A stretch of DNA of 64,000 nt from Pseudomonas fluorescens Q2-87 (GCF_000281895.1 NZ_CM001558.1:2360556-2424555); one strand, 5' to 3'. Shown: positions 45,187 through 53,647, counted from the first letter of the stretch. Made by a program: numbers and translations. The notes: generated from the letters alone by a model not told the origin.

Positions 45187-46923
45187 TCAGTGGGAGTGAC
45201 GCGGCACCTCGGCCCCGCGGCAACCGACCAGGAAGTCGAAGTCACAGCCCTGGTCCGCTTGCAGCACATGGTCGATGTACAACTGGCGATAGCCGCCCAC
45301 CAGCAGTTGCTGCGGCGGGGCGAGGTCGGCCAGGCGGGCGGCGAGTTCGGCGTCGGAGATGTCCAGGTGCAGGCGGCCACTGGCGCAATCCAATTCAATC
45401 CAGTCGCCTTCCTTCACGGCTGCCAAAGGTCCGCCGGCGGCGGCTTCCGGTGCCACGTGCAGCACTACTGTGCCGTAGGCCGTGCCGCTCATGCGTGCAT
45501 CGGAAATCCGCACCATGTCCGTCACGCCCTGGGCCAGCAGCTTGGCCGGCAAGCCCATGTTGCCGACTTCCGCCATGCCCGGATAACCCTTCGGCCCGCA
45601 GTTTTTCATCACCAGGATCGAGTTGGCGTCCACATCCAGTTCCGGATCGTTGATCCGCGCCTTGTATTCGTCGAAGTTTTCGAACACCACCGCGCGGCCG
45701 CGGTGCTGCATCAGTTCAGCGGTGGCAGCGGACGGCTTGAGCACAGCGCCCAATGGCGCCAGGTTGCCGCGCAGCACGCAGATGCCGCCGTCGGCGCGGA
45801 TCGGGTTGTCCAGGGTGCGGATGACTTCATCCTGGCCATAGATCGGCGCGTCCTTGGTGTTCTCGCCGAGGGTCTTGCCGTTGACGGTCAAGGCGTCCGG
45901 GTAGGGGATCAGATTCGCTTCGCCAAGGCGACGCAGCACCGCGGGCAGGCCGCCAGCGTAATAGAACTCTTCCATCAGGAAACGTCCGGAAGGCTGCAGG
46001 TCGACGATGGTCGGCATACCGCGACCGATGCGGGTCCAGTCGTCCAGGTCCAGTTGCACACCGATGCGGCCGGCGATGGCCTTGAGGTGGATCACCGCGT
46101 TGGTGGAGCCGCCGATGGCCGCGTTGACACGGATGGCGTTTTCGAAGGCTTCCTTGGTCAGGATTTTCGACAGTTTCAAGTCTTCGCGGACCATCTCCAC
46201 GGCGCGCATGCCGGACATATGGGCCAGCACGTAACGCCGGGCATCTACCGCAGGTATGGCCGCATTGTGCGGCAGGGAAGTGCCGAGGGCTTCTGCCATG
46301 CAGGCCATGGTCGACGCGGTGCCCATGGTGTTGCAGGTACCGGCCGAGCGGGACATGCCGCCCTCGGCCGCGAGGAAATCGTCGATGGTGATGGTGCCGG
46401 CCTTGACCTGCTCGCTCAGTTGCCAGACGACGGTGCCCGAGCCGATGTCTTGGCCCTTGTGCTTGCCGTTGAGCATCGGCCCGCCGGTGACGACGATGGC
46501 CGGCACGTCGCAACTGGCGGCGCCCATCAACAGCGCGGGGGTGGTCTTGTCGCAACCGGTGAGCAGGACCACGCCGTCAATCGGGTTACCGCGAATCGCT
46601 TCTTCCACGTCCATGCTCGCCAGGTTGCGTGTCAGCATGGCGGTGGGGCGCAGGTTCGATTCGCCGTTGGAGAACACCGGGAATTCAACCGGGAAGCCCC
46701 CGGCCTCGATCACGCCGCGCTTGACGTGCTCGGCGATCTGCCGGAAATGCGCGTTGCATGGCGTCAGCTCCGACCAGGTGTTGCAGATGCCGATGATCGG
46801 CTTGCCGTGGAACTGATGGTCGGCGATGCCCTGATTTTTCATCCAGCTGCGGTACATGAAGCCGTTTTTGTCGGCGGTGCCAAACCATTGGGCCGAGCGC
46901 AGGGAGGGTTTCTTATCAGACAT
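45187..46923 (-). CDS. Pentonate dehydratase, IlvD/Edd family (L-arabinonate dehydratase-like)
   Basis: A 578-residue [2Fe-2S] dehydratase that removes water from a sugar acid to give a 2-keto-3-deoxy acid. The cluster cysteines are Cys56 (TPCNAHF), Cys124 (TGCDKTTPA) and Cys197 (AGTCNTMG); their 68- and 73-residue spacing matches my recollection of rhizobial L-arabinonate dehydratase. D-xylonate is an alternative substrate, as these enzymes often accept both. It is divergent from the MFS gene, sharing the regulatory region 46924-47116. Confidence 0.9.
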   Translation of the reverse strand: MSDKKPSLRSAQWFGTADKNGFMYRSWMKNQGIADHQFHGKPIIGICNTWSELTPCNAHFRQIAEHVKRGVIEAGGFPVEFPVFSNGESNLRPTAMLTRNLASMDVEEAIRGNPIDGVVLLTGCDKTTPALLMGAASCDVPAIVVTGGPMLNGKHKGQDIGSGTVVWQLSEQVKAGTITIDDFLAAEGGMSRSAGTCNTMGTASTMACMAEALGTSLPHNAAIPAVDARRYVLAHMSGMRAVEMVREDLKLSKILTKEAFENAIRVNAAIGGSTNAVIHLKAIAGRIGVQLDLDDWTRIGRGMPTIVDLQPSGRFLMEEFYYAGGLPAVLRRLGEANLIPYPDALTVNGKTLGENTKDAPIYGQDEVIRTLDNPIRADGGICVLRGNLAPLGAVLKPSAATAELMQHRGRAVVFENFDEYKARINDPELDVDANSILVMKNCGPKGYPGMAEVGNMGLPAKLLAQGVTDMVRISDARMSGTAYGTVVLHVAPEAAAGGPLAAVKEGDWIELDCASGRLHLDISDAELAARLADLAPPQQLLVGGYRQLYIDHVLQADQGCDFDFLVGCRGAEVPRHSH

Positions 46924-46939
46924 GATAGATTCTCTTATT

Positions 46940-46956
46940 GTATGACTATATTGTTC
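46940..46956. promoter_or_regulatory. Candidate operator, copy 1
   Basis: GTATGACTATATTGTTC lies 17-33 bases before the dehydratase start. It matches the second copy at 14 of 17 positions and is a candidate site for the FadR-type regulator. Confidence 0.5.
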
Positions 46957-47014
46957 TAGCGTGAGCGTAACATAAGCGCAATTTGCGCGGTTTGGAAGTG
47001 TTGTTGGGTAAATA

Positions 47015-47031
47015 GTATTACTATATAGTCC
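47015..47031. promoter_or_regulatory. Candidate operator, copy 2
   Basis: GTATTACTATATAGTCC, 75 bases from copy 1 and in the same orientation. It overlaps two palindromes, TAGTA-T-TACTA (47013-47023) and ACTATATAGT (47020-47029). It lies about 86 bases before the MFS start codon, so it may cover that promoter. Confidence 0.5.
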
Positions 47032-47090
47032 GATTCAACGGAGGGGTTGTCCTGGCGGTCATTCGCGAGAGAAATCCCCCGAGGTTCTAT

Positions 47091-47102
47091 AACAACAACA
47101 AT
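47091..47102 (+). promoter_or_regulatory. Crc/Hfq catabolite-repression motif before the MFS gene
   Basis: AACAACAACAAT is a four-fold A-A-n repeat directly upstream of the CGGAG ribosome site, 15 bases before the ATG at 47117. Hfq-Crc bound here would block translation when preferred carbon sources are present. Confidence 0.68.
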
Positions 47103-47116
47103 CGGAGAACGGTCCC

Positions 47117-48439
47117 ATGAGCCAGGAATTGCGGCTTATTCGTCGCATCACGCTGAAACTGATTCCCTTCCTTATCCTGCTGTACCTAATCGCCTACGTG
47201 GACCGCTCCGCCGTCGGTTTCGCCAAGTTGCACATGGGCGCCGACCTCGGCATTGGCGATGCCGCCTACGGCCTGGGTGCAGGGCTGTTTTTCATTGGCT
47301 ATTTCCTGCTGGAAATCCCCAGCAACCTGATGCTGGAACGCTTCGGTGCCCGACGCTGGTTCGCCCGGATCATGATCACCTGGGGCGCCATCACCATCGG
47401 CATGGCGTTCGTGCAGGGGCCGCACAGCTTCTATGTGATGCGCTTTTTGCTGGGTGCGGCCGAAGCCGGGTTCTTCCCGGGCGTGCTGTACTACATCACC
47501 CAATGGTTCCCGGTGCGCCATCGCGGCAAAATCCTGGGCCTGTTCATTCTGTCCCAACCGATCGCGATGATGATCACCGGCCCGGTGTCCGGCGGCCTGT
47601 TGGGCATGGATGGGGTGCTGGGCCTGCATGGCTGGCAGTGGTTGTTCATCGTCATCGGCCTGCCGGCGGTGCTGTTGACCTGGCCGGTGCTGCGTTACTT
47701 GCCCGATGGTCCGCTACAGGTCAAATGGATGGACCAGGCCGAAAAGGACTGGCTGACCGGCGAGCTGAAGAAGGACCTGCAGGAGTACGGCCAGACTCGC
47801 CATGGCAATCCGCTGCATGCGCTGAAGGACAAACGGGTCCTGCTGCTGGCGCTGTTCTACCTGCCGGTGACCCTGAGCATCTACGGCCTGGGCTTGTGGC
47901 TGCCGACGCTGATCAAACAATTCGGTGGCAGCGACCTGGTGACTGGTTTTGTCTCTTCGGTGCCTTATATCTTCGGCATCATCGGTTTGCTGATCATTCC
48001 TCGCAGCTCCGACCGCTTGAACGATCGCTACGGTCACCTGGCCGTGCTGTATGTGTTGGGCGCCATCGGCCTGTTCCTCAGTGCCTGGCTGTCGGTGCCG
48101 GTGTTGCAATTGGCGGCGCTGTGCCTGGTGGCGTTTGCACTGTTTTCCTGCACAGCGGTGTTCTGGACCTTGCCGGGGCGGTTCTTTGCCGGCGCCAGCG
48201 CGGCGGCGGGCATTGCGCTGATCAACTCGGTGGGCAACCTGGGTGGCTACATCGGGCCGTTCGTGATCGGCGCGCTGAAGGAATACACCGGTAACCTGGC
48301 GTCGGGGCTGTATTTCCTGTCCTGCGTGATGGTGTTCGGCCTGGTGTTGACTGGCGTGGTGTATCGGTTGCTGGAGCGCAAGCATGCGTTGCCGGCGGAT
48401 CAGTTCGCGGCCAGTGCCCGTGGGGCGACGCGTACATAA
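47117..48439 (+). CDS. MFS transporter, probable pentonate uptake (ACS family)
   Basis: A 440-residue inner-membrane protein with twelve hydrophobic segments. The anion:cation symporter style is clear: AYVDRSAVGFAKLHMGADLGI after helix 1, then GYFLLEIPSNLMLERFGAR (loop 2-3) and GFFPGVLYYITQWFP. ACS members carry organic anions such as galactonate, gluconate or phthalate. Its place in the cluster points to L-arabonate or D-xylonate. The Crc-type leader motif and the divergent operator region suggest control by carbon status and the GntR regulator. Confidence 0.9.
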   Translation: MSQELRLIRRITLKLIPFLILLYLIAYVDRSAVGFAKLHMGADLGIGDAAYGLGAGLFFIGYFLLEIPSNLMLERFGARRWFARIMITWGAITIGMAFVQGPHSFYVMRFLLGAAEAGFFPGVLYYITQWFPVRHRGKILGLFILSQPIAMMITGPVSGGLLGMDGVLGLHGWQWLFIVIGLPAVLLTWPVLRYLPDGPLQVKWMDQAEKDWLTGELKKDLQEYGQTRHGNPLHALKDKRVLLLALFYLPVTLSIYGLGLWLPTLIKQFGGSDLVTGFVSSVPYIFGIIGLLIIPRSSDRLNDRYGHLAVLYVLGAIGLFLSAWLSVPVLQLAALCLVAFALFSCTAVFWTLPGRFFAGASAAAGIALINSVGNLGGYIGPFVIGALKEYTGNLASGLYFLSCVMVFGLVLTGVVYRLLERKHALPADQFAASARGATRT

Positions 48440-48462
48440 AATTCGAAGGCTGAGATGAACAA

Positions 48463-48552
48463 TGTGGGAGCGGGCTTGCCCGCGAAAGCGGTGGGTCAGC
48501 TTGCATCAATGTTGAATGTACCGCCGTCTTCGCGGGCAAGCCCGCTCCCACA
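48463..48552. repeat. REPIN, family B (outward)
   Basis: TGTGGGAGCGGGCTTGCCCG from 48463 and its exact complement ending at 48552. It interrupts the likely operon between the MFS and AraD1 genes and could set their relative transcript levels. Confidence 0.9.
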
Positions 48553-48596
48553 GGTGATTGACGGTGTATTTAAGTATTGTTTACAGGGAGAACATT

Positions 48597-49589
48597 ATGC
48601 GTTTAGTTCAGTTCGAATTGCCTAACGGCGAACGTCGCGTCGGTGTAGTCGACGGCGACCAGGTGCGGGAAGTGCAGGGCGCCGGTACCGTGCGCGACCT
48701 GGCGCTGGCCGCCATCGAGGCGGGGGTGAAGCTTGAGCAGCAGGTCAACAGCCTGGGCCTGGGCGCCGGCCATGACTACGCGCAGTTGCTCAGTGAGCTG
48801 CGCATCCTGCCGCCGCTGGATCACCCGGATCCGGCGCACCTGCTGGTCAGCGGCACTGGCCTGACCCACCTGGGCAGCGCCTCGGCCCGGGACAAAATGC
48901 ACCAGCAGGCGGGCGACGAAAGCGCCATGACCGACACCATGCGCATCTTCAAGTGGGGCGTGGAAGGCGGTAAGCCCCAGGCTGGACAGGCCGGTGTACA
49001 GCCGGAATGGTTCTACAAGGGTGACGGCAGCATCGTCGTGCGCCCGGGCCATCCGTTTCCGTTGCCGCCGTTTGCCGAAGACGCCGGCGAAGAGCCGGAA
49101 ATCAGTGGCCTGTATGTCATCGGCCACGACGGCAAGCCTTATCGCCTGGGCTTTGCCGTCGGTAACGAGTTTTCCGACCACGTGATGGAGCGCAAGAATT
49201 ACCTGTACCTGGCCCACTCGAAATTGCGCAGCTGCAGTTTCGGTCCGGAACTTCGCGTGGGTGAACTGCCTCAACATCTGTCCGGGACCAGTCGTATCTT
49301 GCGCAACGGCGAGGTGCTGTGGCAGAACGAGTTCCTCAGTGGCGAGGCCAACATGTGCCACAGCCTCGAGAACCTGGAATTCCATCACTTCAAGTACAGT
49401 CAGTTCCTGCGCCCGGGGGACGTACACGTTCACTTCTTCGGCACCGCGACGCTGTCGTTCGCCGACGGCATCCGCACCCAACCGGGGGATGTGTTCGAAA
49501 TCAGCCAGGCTGAATTCGGCGCTCCGCTGGTCAACGGCATTGCTCCGGTAGACGCGGTGTTCAACCCGGGTACTATCGGCACACTTTAA
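48597..49589 (+). CDS. AraD1/GguC family protein, probable 2-keto-3-deoxypentonate dehydratase
   Basis: A 330-residue member of the fumarylacetoacetate hydrolase superfamily, AraD1 (GguC) branch. The C-terminal part has metal-site acidic residues in EPEISGLYVIG and FAVGNEFSDHVMERKNYLYLAHSK. In Weimberg-type routes the enzyme at this step converts 2-keto-3-deoxy-L-arabonate or D-xylonate to 2-oxoglutarate semialdehyde; that role for this branch is inferred from position. The ATG at 48597 follows AGGGAG; the upstream in-frame start would overlap the REPIN. Confidence 0.87.
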   Translation: MRLVQFELPNGERRVGVVDGDQVREVQGAGTVRDLALAAIEAGVKLEQQVNSLGLGAGHDYAQLLSELRILPPLDHPDPAHLLVSGTGLTHLGSASARDKMHQQAGDESAMTDTMRIFKWGVEGGKPQAGQAGVQPEWFYKGDGSIVVRPGHPFPLPPFAEDAGEEPEISGLYVIGHDGKPYRLGFAVGNEFSDHVMERKNYLYLAHSKLRSCSFGPELRVGELPQHLSGTSRILRNGEVLWQNEFLSGEANMCHSLENLEFHHFKYSQFLRPGDVHVHFFGTATLSFADGIRTQPGDVFEISQAEFGAPLVNGIAPVDAVFNPGTIGTL

Positions 49590-49602
49590 AAGGAGACTTG
49601 CG

Positions 49603-51183
49603 ATGAACCAGATCCTTGGTCACAACTACATCGGCGGGACGCGCAGCGCGGCCGGCCAGACTCGCCTGCAAAGCGTCGACGCCAGCACTGGCGAGGCCTT
49701 GCCGCATGACTTCGTCCAGGCCACGGCAGAAGAAGTCGATGCCGCCGCCAAGGCCGCCGCCGCGGCTTATCCGGCCTACCGGAGCCTGAGCGCGGCGCGC
49801 CGGGCGGAATTTCTCGAGGCCATTGCCGACGAACTGGATACCCTGGGCGACGAGTTCGTGGCTGTGGTCTGCCGTGAAACCGCGTTGCCGGCGGCACGGA
49901 TCCAGGGCGAGCGCGGGCGCACCAGTGGCCAGATGCGTCTGTTTGCCAAAGTCCTGCGCCGCGGTGACTTCTACGGTGCGCGCATCGACCGGGCATTGCC
50001 TGAGCGCACGCCGCTGCCGCGTCCGGACCTGCGTCAATACCGCATCGGACTGGGGCCGGTGGCGGTGTTTGGCGCCAGCAACTTCCCCCTGGCGTTTTCC
50101 ACGGCGGGTGGTGACACCGCGTCGGCCCTGGCCGCCGGGTGCCCGGTGGTGTTCAAGGCCCACAGCGGCCACATGGCGACCGCTGAGCACGTCGCCGACG
50201 CGATCATCCGCGCGGCGGAAAAAACCGCGATGCCAGCCGGCGTCTTCAACATGATCTACGGTGGCGGCGTCGGCGAATGGCTGGTCAAGCATCCGGCGAT
50301 CCAGGCCGTGGGCTTCACCGGCTCACTGCGGGGTGGACGTGCCCTGTGCGACATGGCGGCCGCCCGGCCACAGCCGATCCCGGTCTTTGCCGAGATGTCG
50401 AGCATCAACCCCGTGATCGTGTTGCCGCAAGCGCTGCAAGCCCGCGCCGACAGCGTCGCTCGCGACTTGACCGCCTCGGTGGTGCAGGGTTGCGGCCAGT
50501 TCTGCACCAATCCCGGCCTGGTGATTGGCATTCGCTCGCCGCAATTCACTGCTTTCACCCAACAGGTGGCTGCGCTGATCGGCGACCAGGCGCCGCAAAC
50601 CATGCTCAATGCCGGCACGCTGCAAAGCTACGGCAAAGGCCTGGAAAAACTCCTGGCGCACCCGGGCATCGAACACTTGGCCGGCCGCGCGCAACAGGGC
50701 AACCAGGCCCAGCCGCAACTGTTCAAGGCCGATGCCAGCCTGTTGATCAACGGCGACGAGGTCTTGCAGGAAGAAGTGTTCGGCCCGACCACAGTATTCG
50801 TCGAAGTGGCGGACCAGGCGCAACTCAGCGCCGCGTTGAATGGCCTGCACGGCCAGCTGACCGCAACGATGATCGGCGAGCCGGCGGACTTCGAGCAGTT
50901 CAGCGAATTGACGCCGCTGCTGGAACAGAAGGTCGGTCGCATCCTGCTCAACGGGTATCCGACTGGGGTCGAGGTGTGTGATTCGATGGTTCACGGCGGG
51001 CCTTACCCGGCGACCTCCGATGCCCGTGGCACTTCGGTAGGGACATTGGCAATCGATCGTTTCCTGCGTCCGGTGTGCTTCCAGAACTATCCGGACAGCT
51101 TGCTGCCGGAGCCGCTGAAGAACGCCAACCCGCTGGGCATCCAGCGGCTGGTGGATGGGGTGCCGGGGCGCGAGGCGCTCTGA
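49603..51183 (+). CDS. 2-oxoglutarate semialdehyde dehydrogenase (NADP+ aldehyde dehydrogenase)
   Basis: A 526-residue aldehyde dehydrogenase. The catalytic cysteine is Cys301 (GCGQFCTNPG) and the general base Glu264 (FAEMSSINP); FGASNFPLAFS is the N-terminal substrate/cofactor loop. The length, the FCTNPG context and the neighbours match the ketoglutarate-semialdehyde dehydrogenases of sugar-acid catabolism, making 2-oxoglutarate for the TCA cycle. It is 13 bases after the AraD1 gene, with an AGGAG site. Confidence 0.92.
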   Translation: MNQILGHNYIGGTRSAAGQTRLQSVDASTGEALPHDFVQATAEEVDAAAKAAAAAYPAYRSLSAARRAEFLEAIADELDTLGDEFVAVVCRETALPAARIQGERGRTSGQMRLFAKVLRRGDFYGARIDRALPERTPLPRPDLRQYRIGLGPVAVFGASNFPLAFSTAGGDTASALAAGCPVVFKAHSGHMATAEHVADAIIRAAEKTAMPAGVFNMIYGGGVGEWLVKHPAIQAVGFTGSLRGGRALCDMAAARPQPIPVFAEMSSINPVIVLPQALQARADSVARDLTASVVQGCGQFCTNPGLVIGIRSPQFTAFTQQVAALIGDQAPQTMLNAGTLQSYGKGLEKLLAHPGIEHLAGRAQQGNQAQPQLFKADASLLINGDEVLQEEVFGPTTVFVEVADQAQLSAALNGLHGQLTATMIGEPADFEQFSELTPLLEQKVGRILLNGYPTGVEVCDSMVHGGPYPATSDARGTSVGTLAIDRFLRPVCFQNYPDSLLPEPLKNANPLGIQRLVDGVPGREAL

Positions 51184-51228
51184 GGGTTGCGGTGAGGCAG
51201 GCGCATTGAAGTTGGATGGGCCGGCCTC

Positions 51229-51321
51229 TTCGCGGGCAAGCCCGCTCCCACAGTGGATTTGTACGGATACAAAATGTGTGTTCGCCGCTCATCCCATTGT
51301 GGGAGCGGGCTTGCTCGCGAA
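51229..51321. repeat. REP pair, family B (inward)
   Basis: A complement arm TCGCGGGCAAGCCCGCTCCC from 51230 and a direct arm TGTGGGAGCGGGCTTGCTCG from 51299. It separates the pentonate cluster from the next two genes. Confidence 0.88.
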
Positions 51322-51419
51322 GGTGACAGTCCAGTCAACCTCGCTTCTGAAGTTATGGCCCAAGGCCCACTCGCACATTGGGTTATCATGCCAACTTTCC
51401 CAACGACCGACTGATCACC

Positions 51420-51716
51420 ATGACTGCCGTAACCGCCCCCCTGCTGCAAGCCCTCGAATCCTGCGACATGCTGATTATCGACGGGCTGCACGCATTCAAT
51501 TTTGAGCTCGACGAGCAGGACCAGTTGCACGTCGAGTGCATGAACGGCCGCACCCTCGAGCACTGGCGCTTCACGCCGGCGCAAATGCAGGCCGCGACGT
51601 TCGACAAGGCCTCGAATCACTGGATCATCACCAGTGACTCCGGCGACCACCATCTGGAATGCGTGGAAGCGACCAGCGGCCACGACGATGAGGACGACGA
51701 AGATGAAAATGCGTAG
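51420..51716 (+). CDS. Small hypothetical protein (DUF5629-like)
   Basis: A 98-residue acidic soluble protein, starting MTAVTAPLLQALESCDMLII. The middle has LDEQDQLHVECMNGR and RFTPAQMQAATFD; the C-terminus is a run of Asp/Glu. It resembles a small Pseudomonas-only family that I recall as DUF5629, with modest certainty. The ATG at 51420 matches the helical start. Its last 14 bases overlap the lactonase gene. Confidence 0.65.
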   Translation: MTAVTAPLLQALESCDMLIIDGLHAFNFELDEQDQLHVECMNGRTLEHWRFTPAQMQAATFDKASNHWIITSDSGDHHLECVEATSGHDDEDDEDENA

Positions 51717-52878
51717 TCTCTGGCCACTGTTGATGGCCGGCAGCGTGGGCGCCATGGGCGTCCAGGCAGGTACCGACGAGCGTCATCAATTGCTGGTCGG
51801 TTCCTACACCGCCGGCCAGAGCCAGGGCATCTACCGCCTGCAATTCGACAGCCGTACCGGCCAGCTCGATGCCAACCCACTGCAAGTGATCAAGACGGAC
51901 AACCCTTCGTGGCTGACCCTTTCCCCTGACATGACCCGGCTGTTCGTGGTCAACGAAAACGGACCGGGCCAGAAAGACCCGGTGGGCAAAGTCAGCAGCT
52001 ACGCCATCGACGCAAAGTCCCATGACCTGAGCCTGATCAACCAGGTGCAGTCCCTGGGCAACGAGCCGACCCATTCCAGCCTCACGGGCGACGGTCGGCA
52101 TCTGCTGGTCAGCAATTATTCAGTCGTGGAAGACCCGGGCGGCACCCTGGCGGTGTTGCCGGTGGACGCCAGCGGCAAGCTGTCATCCGTGGTGCAGTTG
52201 AGTAGCCATCAGCCAAGTCGGGTCAATCCCGAGCGGCAGCTATCGGCTCATGTGCATTCTGCCGTGTCCTCACCCGATGGCCGGTTTGTGTTCGCCAACG
52301 ACCTGGGAGCGGACAAAGTCTTCATCTACCGCTACGACCCCAAGGCCAACCCCGAGCTGCCGTTGACCGCCGCCGATCCGGCCTTCGTGCAACTGCCGCC
52401 CGGCAGCGGTCCGCGTCACCTGCTGTTCAGCGCTGATGGCAAGCACGCCTGGCTGACGATGGAAATGAGCGCGCAAGTGGCCGTGTTCGATTACCAGGAC
52501 GGACGCTTGACCCAGCGTCAACTGGTCGACCTGGCGGCGGGCAAGCCTCAGCCGGGCAGGGCAGCGGCGGCGTTGCATGCTTCCCGGGACGGCAAGTTCC
52601 TCTATGTGAGTAACCGTGGCACCACCAATGAACTGCTGGTGTTTGCCATCGACCCGGCCGCAGGCACGCTGAAAGAGCTGCAGCGGCGCTCCGTCGAGGG
52701 AGATCATCCTCGGGAGTTCAGCCTCGACCCAAGCGGCAAGTTCCTGCTGGTTGCCAACCAGAAGAGCAACCAGATCGTGGTGCTGGAGCGTGATCCCAAG
52801 ACCGGCTTACTGGGTAAAACCGTGCAGAAACTGCCCATCGATGCGCCGAGCGATGTGAAATTCATTGTCCCTCAATAG
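51703..52878 (+). CDS. Exported beta-propeller lactonase (6-phosphogluconolactonase-like)
   Basis: A 391-residue seven-bladed propeller of the Pgl/YbhE (lactonase, COG2706) family. Family motifs include QLLVGSYTAGQSQGIYRLQFD, FVVNENGPGQ, SGPRHLLFSADGKHAW, LYVSNRG and GDHPREFSLDPSGKFLLVANQ. Unlike cytoplasmic YbhE, it begins with a Sec signal peptide (MKMRSLWPLLMAGSVGAMG, cleavage after VQA). A periplasmic enzyme would act on free sugar lactones and not on 6-phosphogluconolactone. It overlaps the upstream small gene by 14 bases and ends at a strong hairpin. The ATG at 51709 is an alternative start. Confidence 0.86.
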   Translation: MKMRSLWPLLMAGSVGAMGVQAGTDERHQLLVGSYTAGQSQGIYRLQFDSRTGQLDANPLQVIKTDNPSWLTLSPDMTRLFVVNENGPGQKDPVGKVSSYAIDAKSHDLSLINQVQSLGNEPTHSSLTGDGRHLLVSNYSVVEDPGGTLAVLPVDASGKLSSVVQLSSHQPSRVNPERQLSAHVHSAVSSPDGRFVFANDLGADKVFIYRYDPKANPELPLTAADPAFVQLPPGSGPRHLLFSADGKHAWLTMEMSAQVAVFDYQDGRLTQRQLVDLAAGKPQPGRAAAALHASRDGKFLYVSNRGTTNELLVFAIDPAAGTLKELQRRSVEGDHPREFSLDPSGKFLLVANQKSNQIVVLERDPKTGLLGKTVQKLPIDAPSDVKFIVPQ

Positions 52879-52880
52879 AC

Positions 52881-52907
52881 CGCAGGCCCCGTTATTCGGG
52901 GCCTGCG
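52881..52907 (+). terminator. Hairpin terminator after the lactonase gene
   Basis: CGCAGGCCCCG (52881-52891) and CGGGGCCTGCG (52897-52907) form 11 perfect pairs around TTATT, starting 3 bases after the stop. The following T-run is poor (CGGTTGTATC). Confidence 0.7.
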
Positions 52908-53033
52908 CGGTTGTATCAAGAAGACTGATAGTCGCTAGTATTGCAAAGCATTTCAAAGCGGGACGCCTCGGCGCGTAAGTTTGCTTCACGGCCCCACCGG
53001 CCATTAAGCCAACTGAATCCGAGGACTACCGCC

Positions 53034-53213
53034 ATGAACCTGAATCTCTTCTCCGTCATCGCCGCTTCCGCTATCTCCGCCACCGTAGCGCTGCCAGCCA
53101 GTGCCAGCATCGAGATCAGCAACAAAAAAAACAGCACCCAGAGCTACACCCAGAAATACCTGCAACAGAGCGCCAATTTCTATGCAGCGCTGGACCACAA
53201 GATCCAACACTGA
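53034..53213 (+). CDS. Small exported peptide, unknown
   Basis: A 59-residue protein. A Sec signal peptide MNLNLFSVIAASAISATVAL (cleavage after ASA near residue 24) leaves a mature peptide of about 35 residues rich in Asn, Ser, Gln and Lys (KKNSTQSYTQKYLQQS). A GAGGA site 9 bases upstream supports translation. No family is recognised. A long perfect hairpin follows. Confidence 0.65.
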   Translation: MNLNLFSVIAASAISATVALPASASIEISNKKNSTQSYTQKYLQQSANFYAALDHKIQH

Positions 53214-53229
53214 GCGCCCCGCAACCAAT

Positions 53230-53280
53230 GAAGCCTGCGATCTTTTCGTCTTTGACTGAAGAGAAAAGATCGCAGGCTTC
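53230..53280. terminator. 18-base-pair perfect hairpin
   Basis: GAAGCCTGCGATCTTTTC (53230-53247) and GAAAAGATCGCAGGCTTC (53263-53280) are exact complements around 15 bases, 17 bases after the small-peptide gene. The T-run after it is weak (GTCGTTTATG). It may end that transcript; the GATCGCAGGC core is also common in Pseudomonas intergenic repeats. Confidence 0.7.
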
Positions 53281-53375
53281 GTCGTTTATGAAAATACTTG
53301 CTGTAATATCATATAGCCATGTGTTTAAATTTGACGCTGACAAATTGACTCCTTTGCAGATTAAGGATCGACACC

Positions 53376-53501
53376 ATGGCAATGCGTCTGGCAGTGATGT
53401 TGCTGTTTCTTTATTCAACCCCGATTGTTTCAGCCGCCCAGCCGGATTCCGGCGAGTTGGAAGTGGCGCGCGAGCGATTGTTGAGTTTGCTTAGCGACTG
53501 A
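53376..53501 (+). CDS. Tiny exported peptide, unknown
   Basis: A 41-residue frame: MAMRLAVMLLFLYSTPIVSA is a good signal peptide, leaving about 21 mature residues (AQPDSGELEVARERLLSLL ending SD). AAGGAT lies 8 bases before the ATG at 53376. The region just upstream is AT-rich and may hold a promoter. It could be a short helical or regulatory peptide. Too short for family recognition. Confidence 0.5.
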   Translation: MAMRLAVMLLFLYSTPIVSAAQPDSGELEVARERLLSLLSD

Positions 53502-53531
53502 TCGGGTCGGTTGGAAAGGGCAGGTTGCCTA

Positions 53532-53622
53532 TGTGGCGAGGGAGCTTGCTCCCGCTCGATTGCGCAGCAATCGCCATAAAGGGTCCGCTGCGCGGCCCAG
53601 CGGGAGCAAGCTCCCTCGCCAC
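53532..53622. repeat. REPIN, family A
   Basis: TGTGGCGAGGGAGCTTGCTC from 53532 and its complement ending at 53622, with GCGCAGCAATCG and CGCTGCGCGGCCC in the centre. It lies between the tiny peptide gene and the convergent GST gene. Confidence 0.9.
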
Positions 53623-53647
53623 GTAAGCGTTTGCATCGAATGAATGG

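Noticed and set aside
53230..53280. Small RNA gene
   Set aside because: Only a hairpin is visible, with no promoter and a poor U-run, so a transcript end is the simpler reading.
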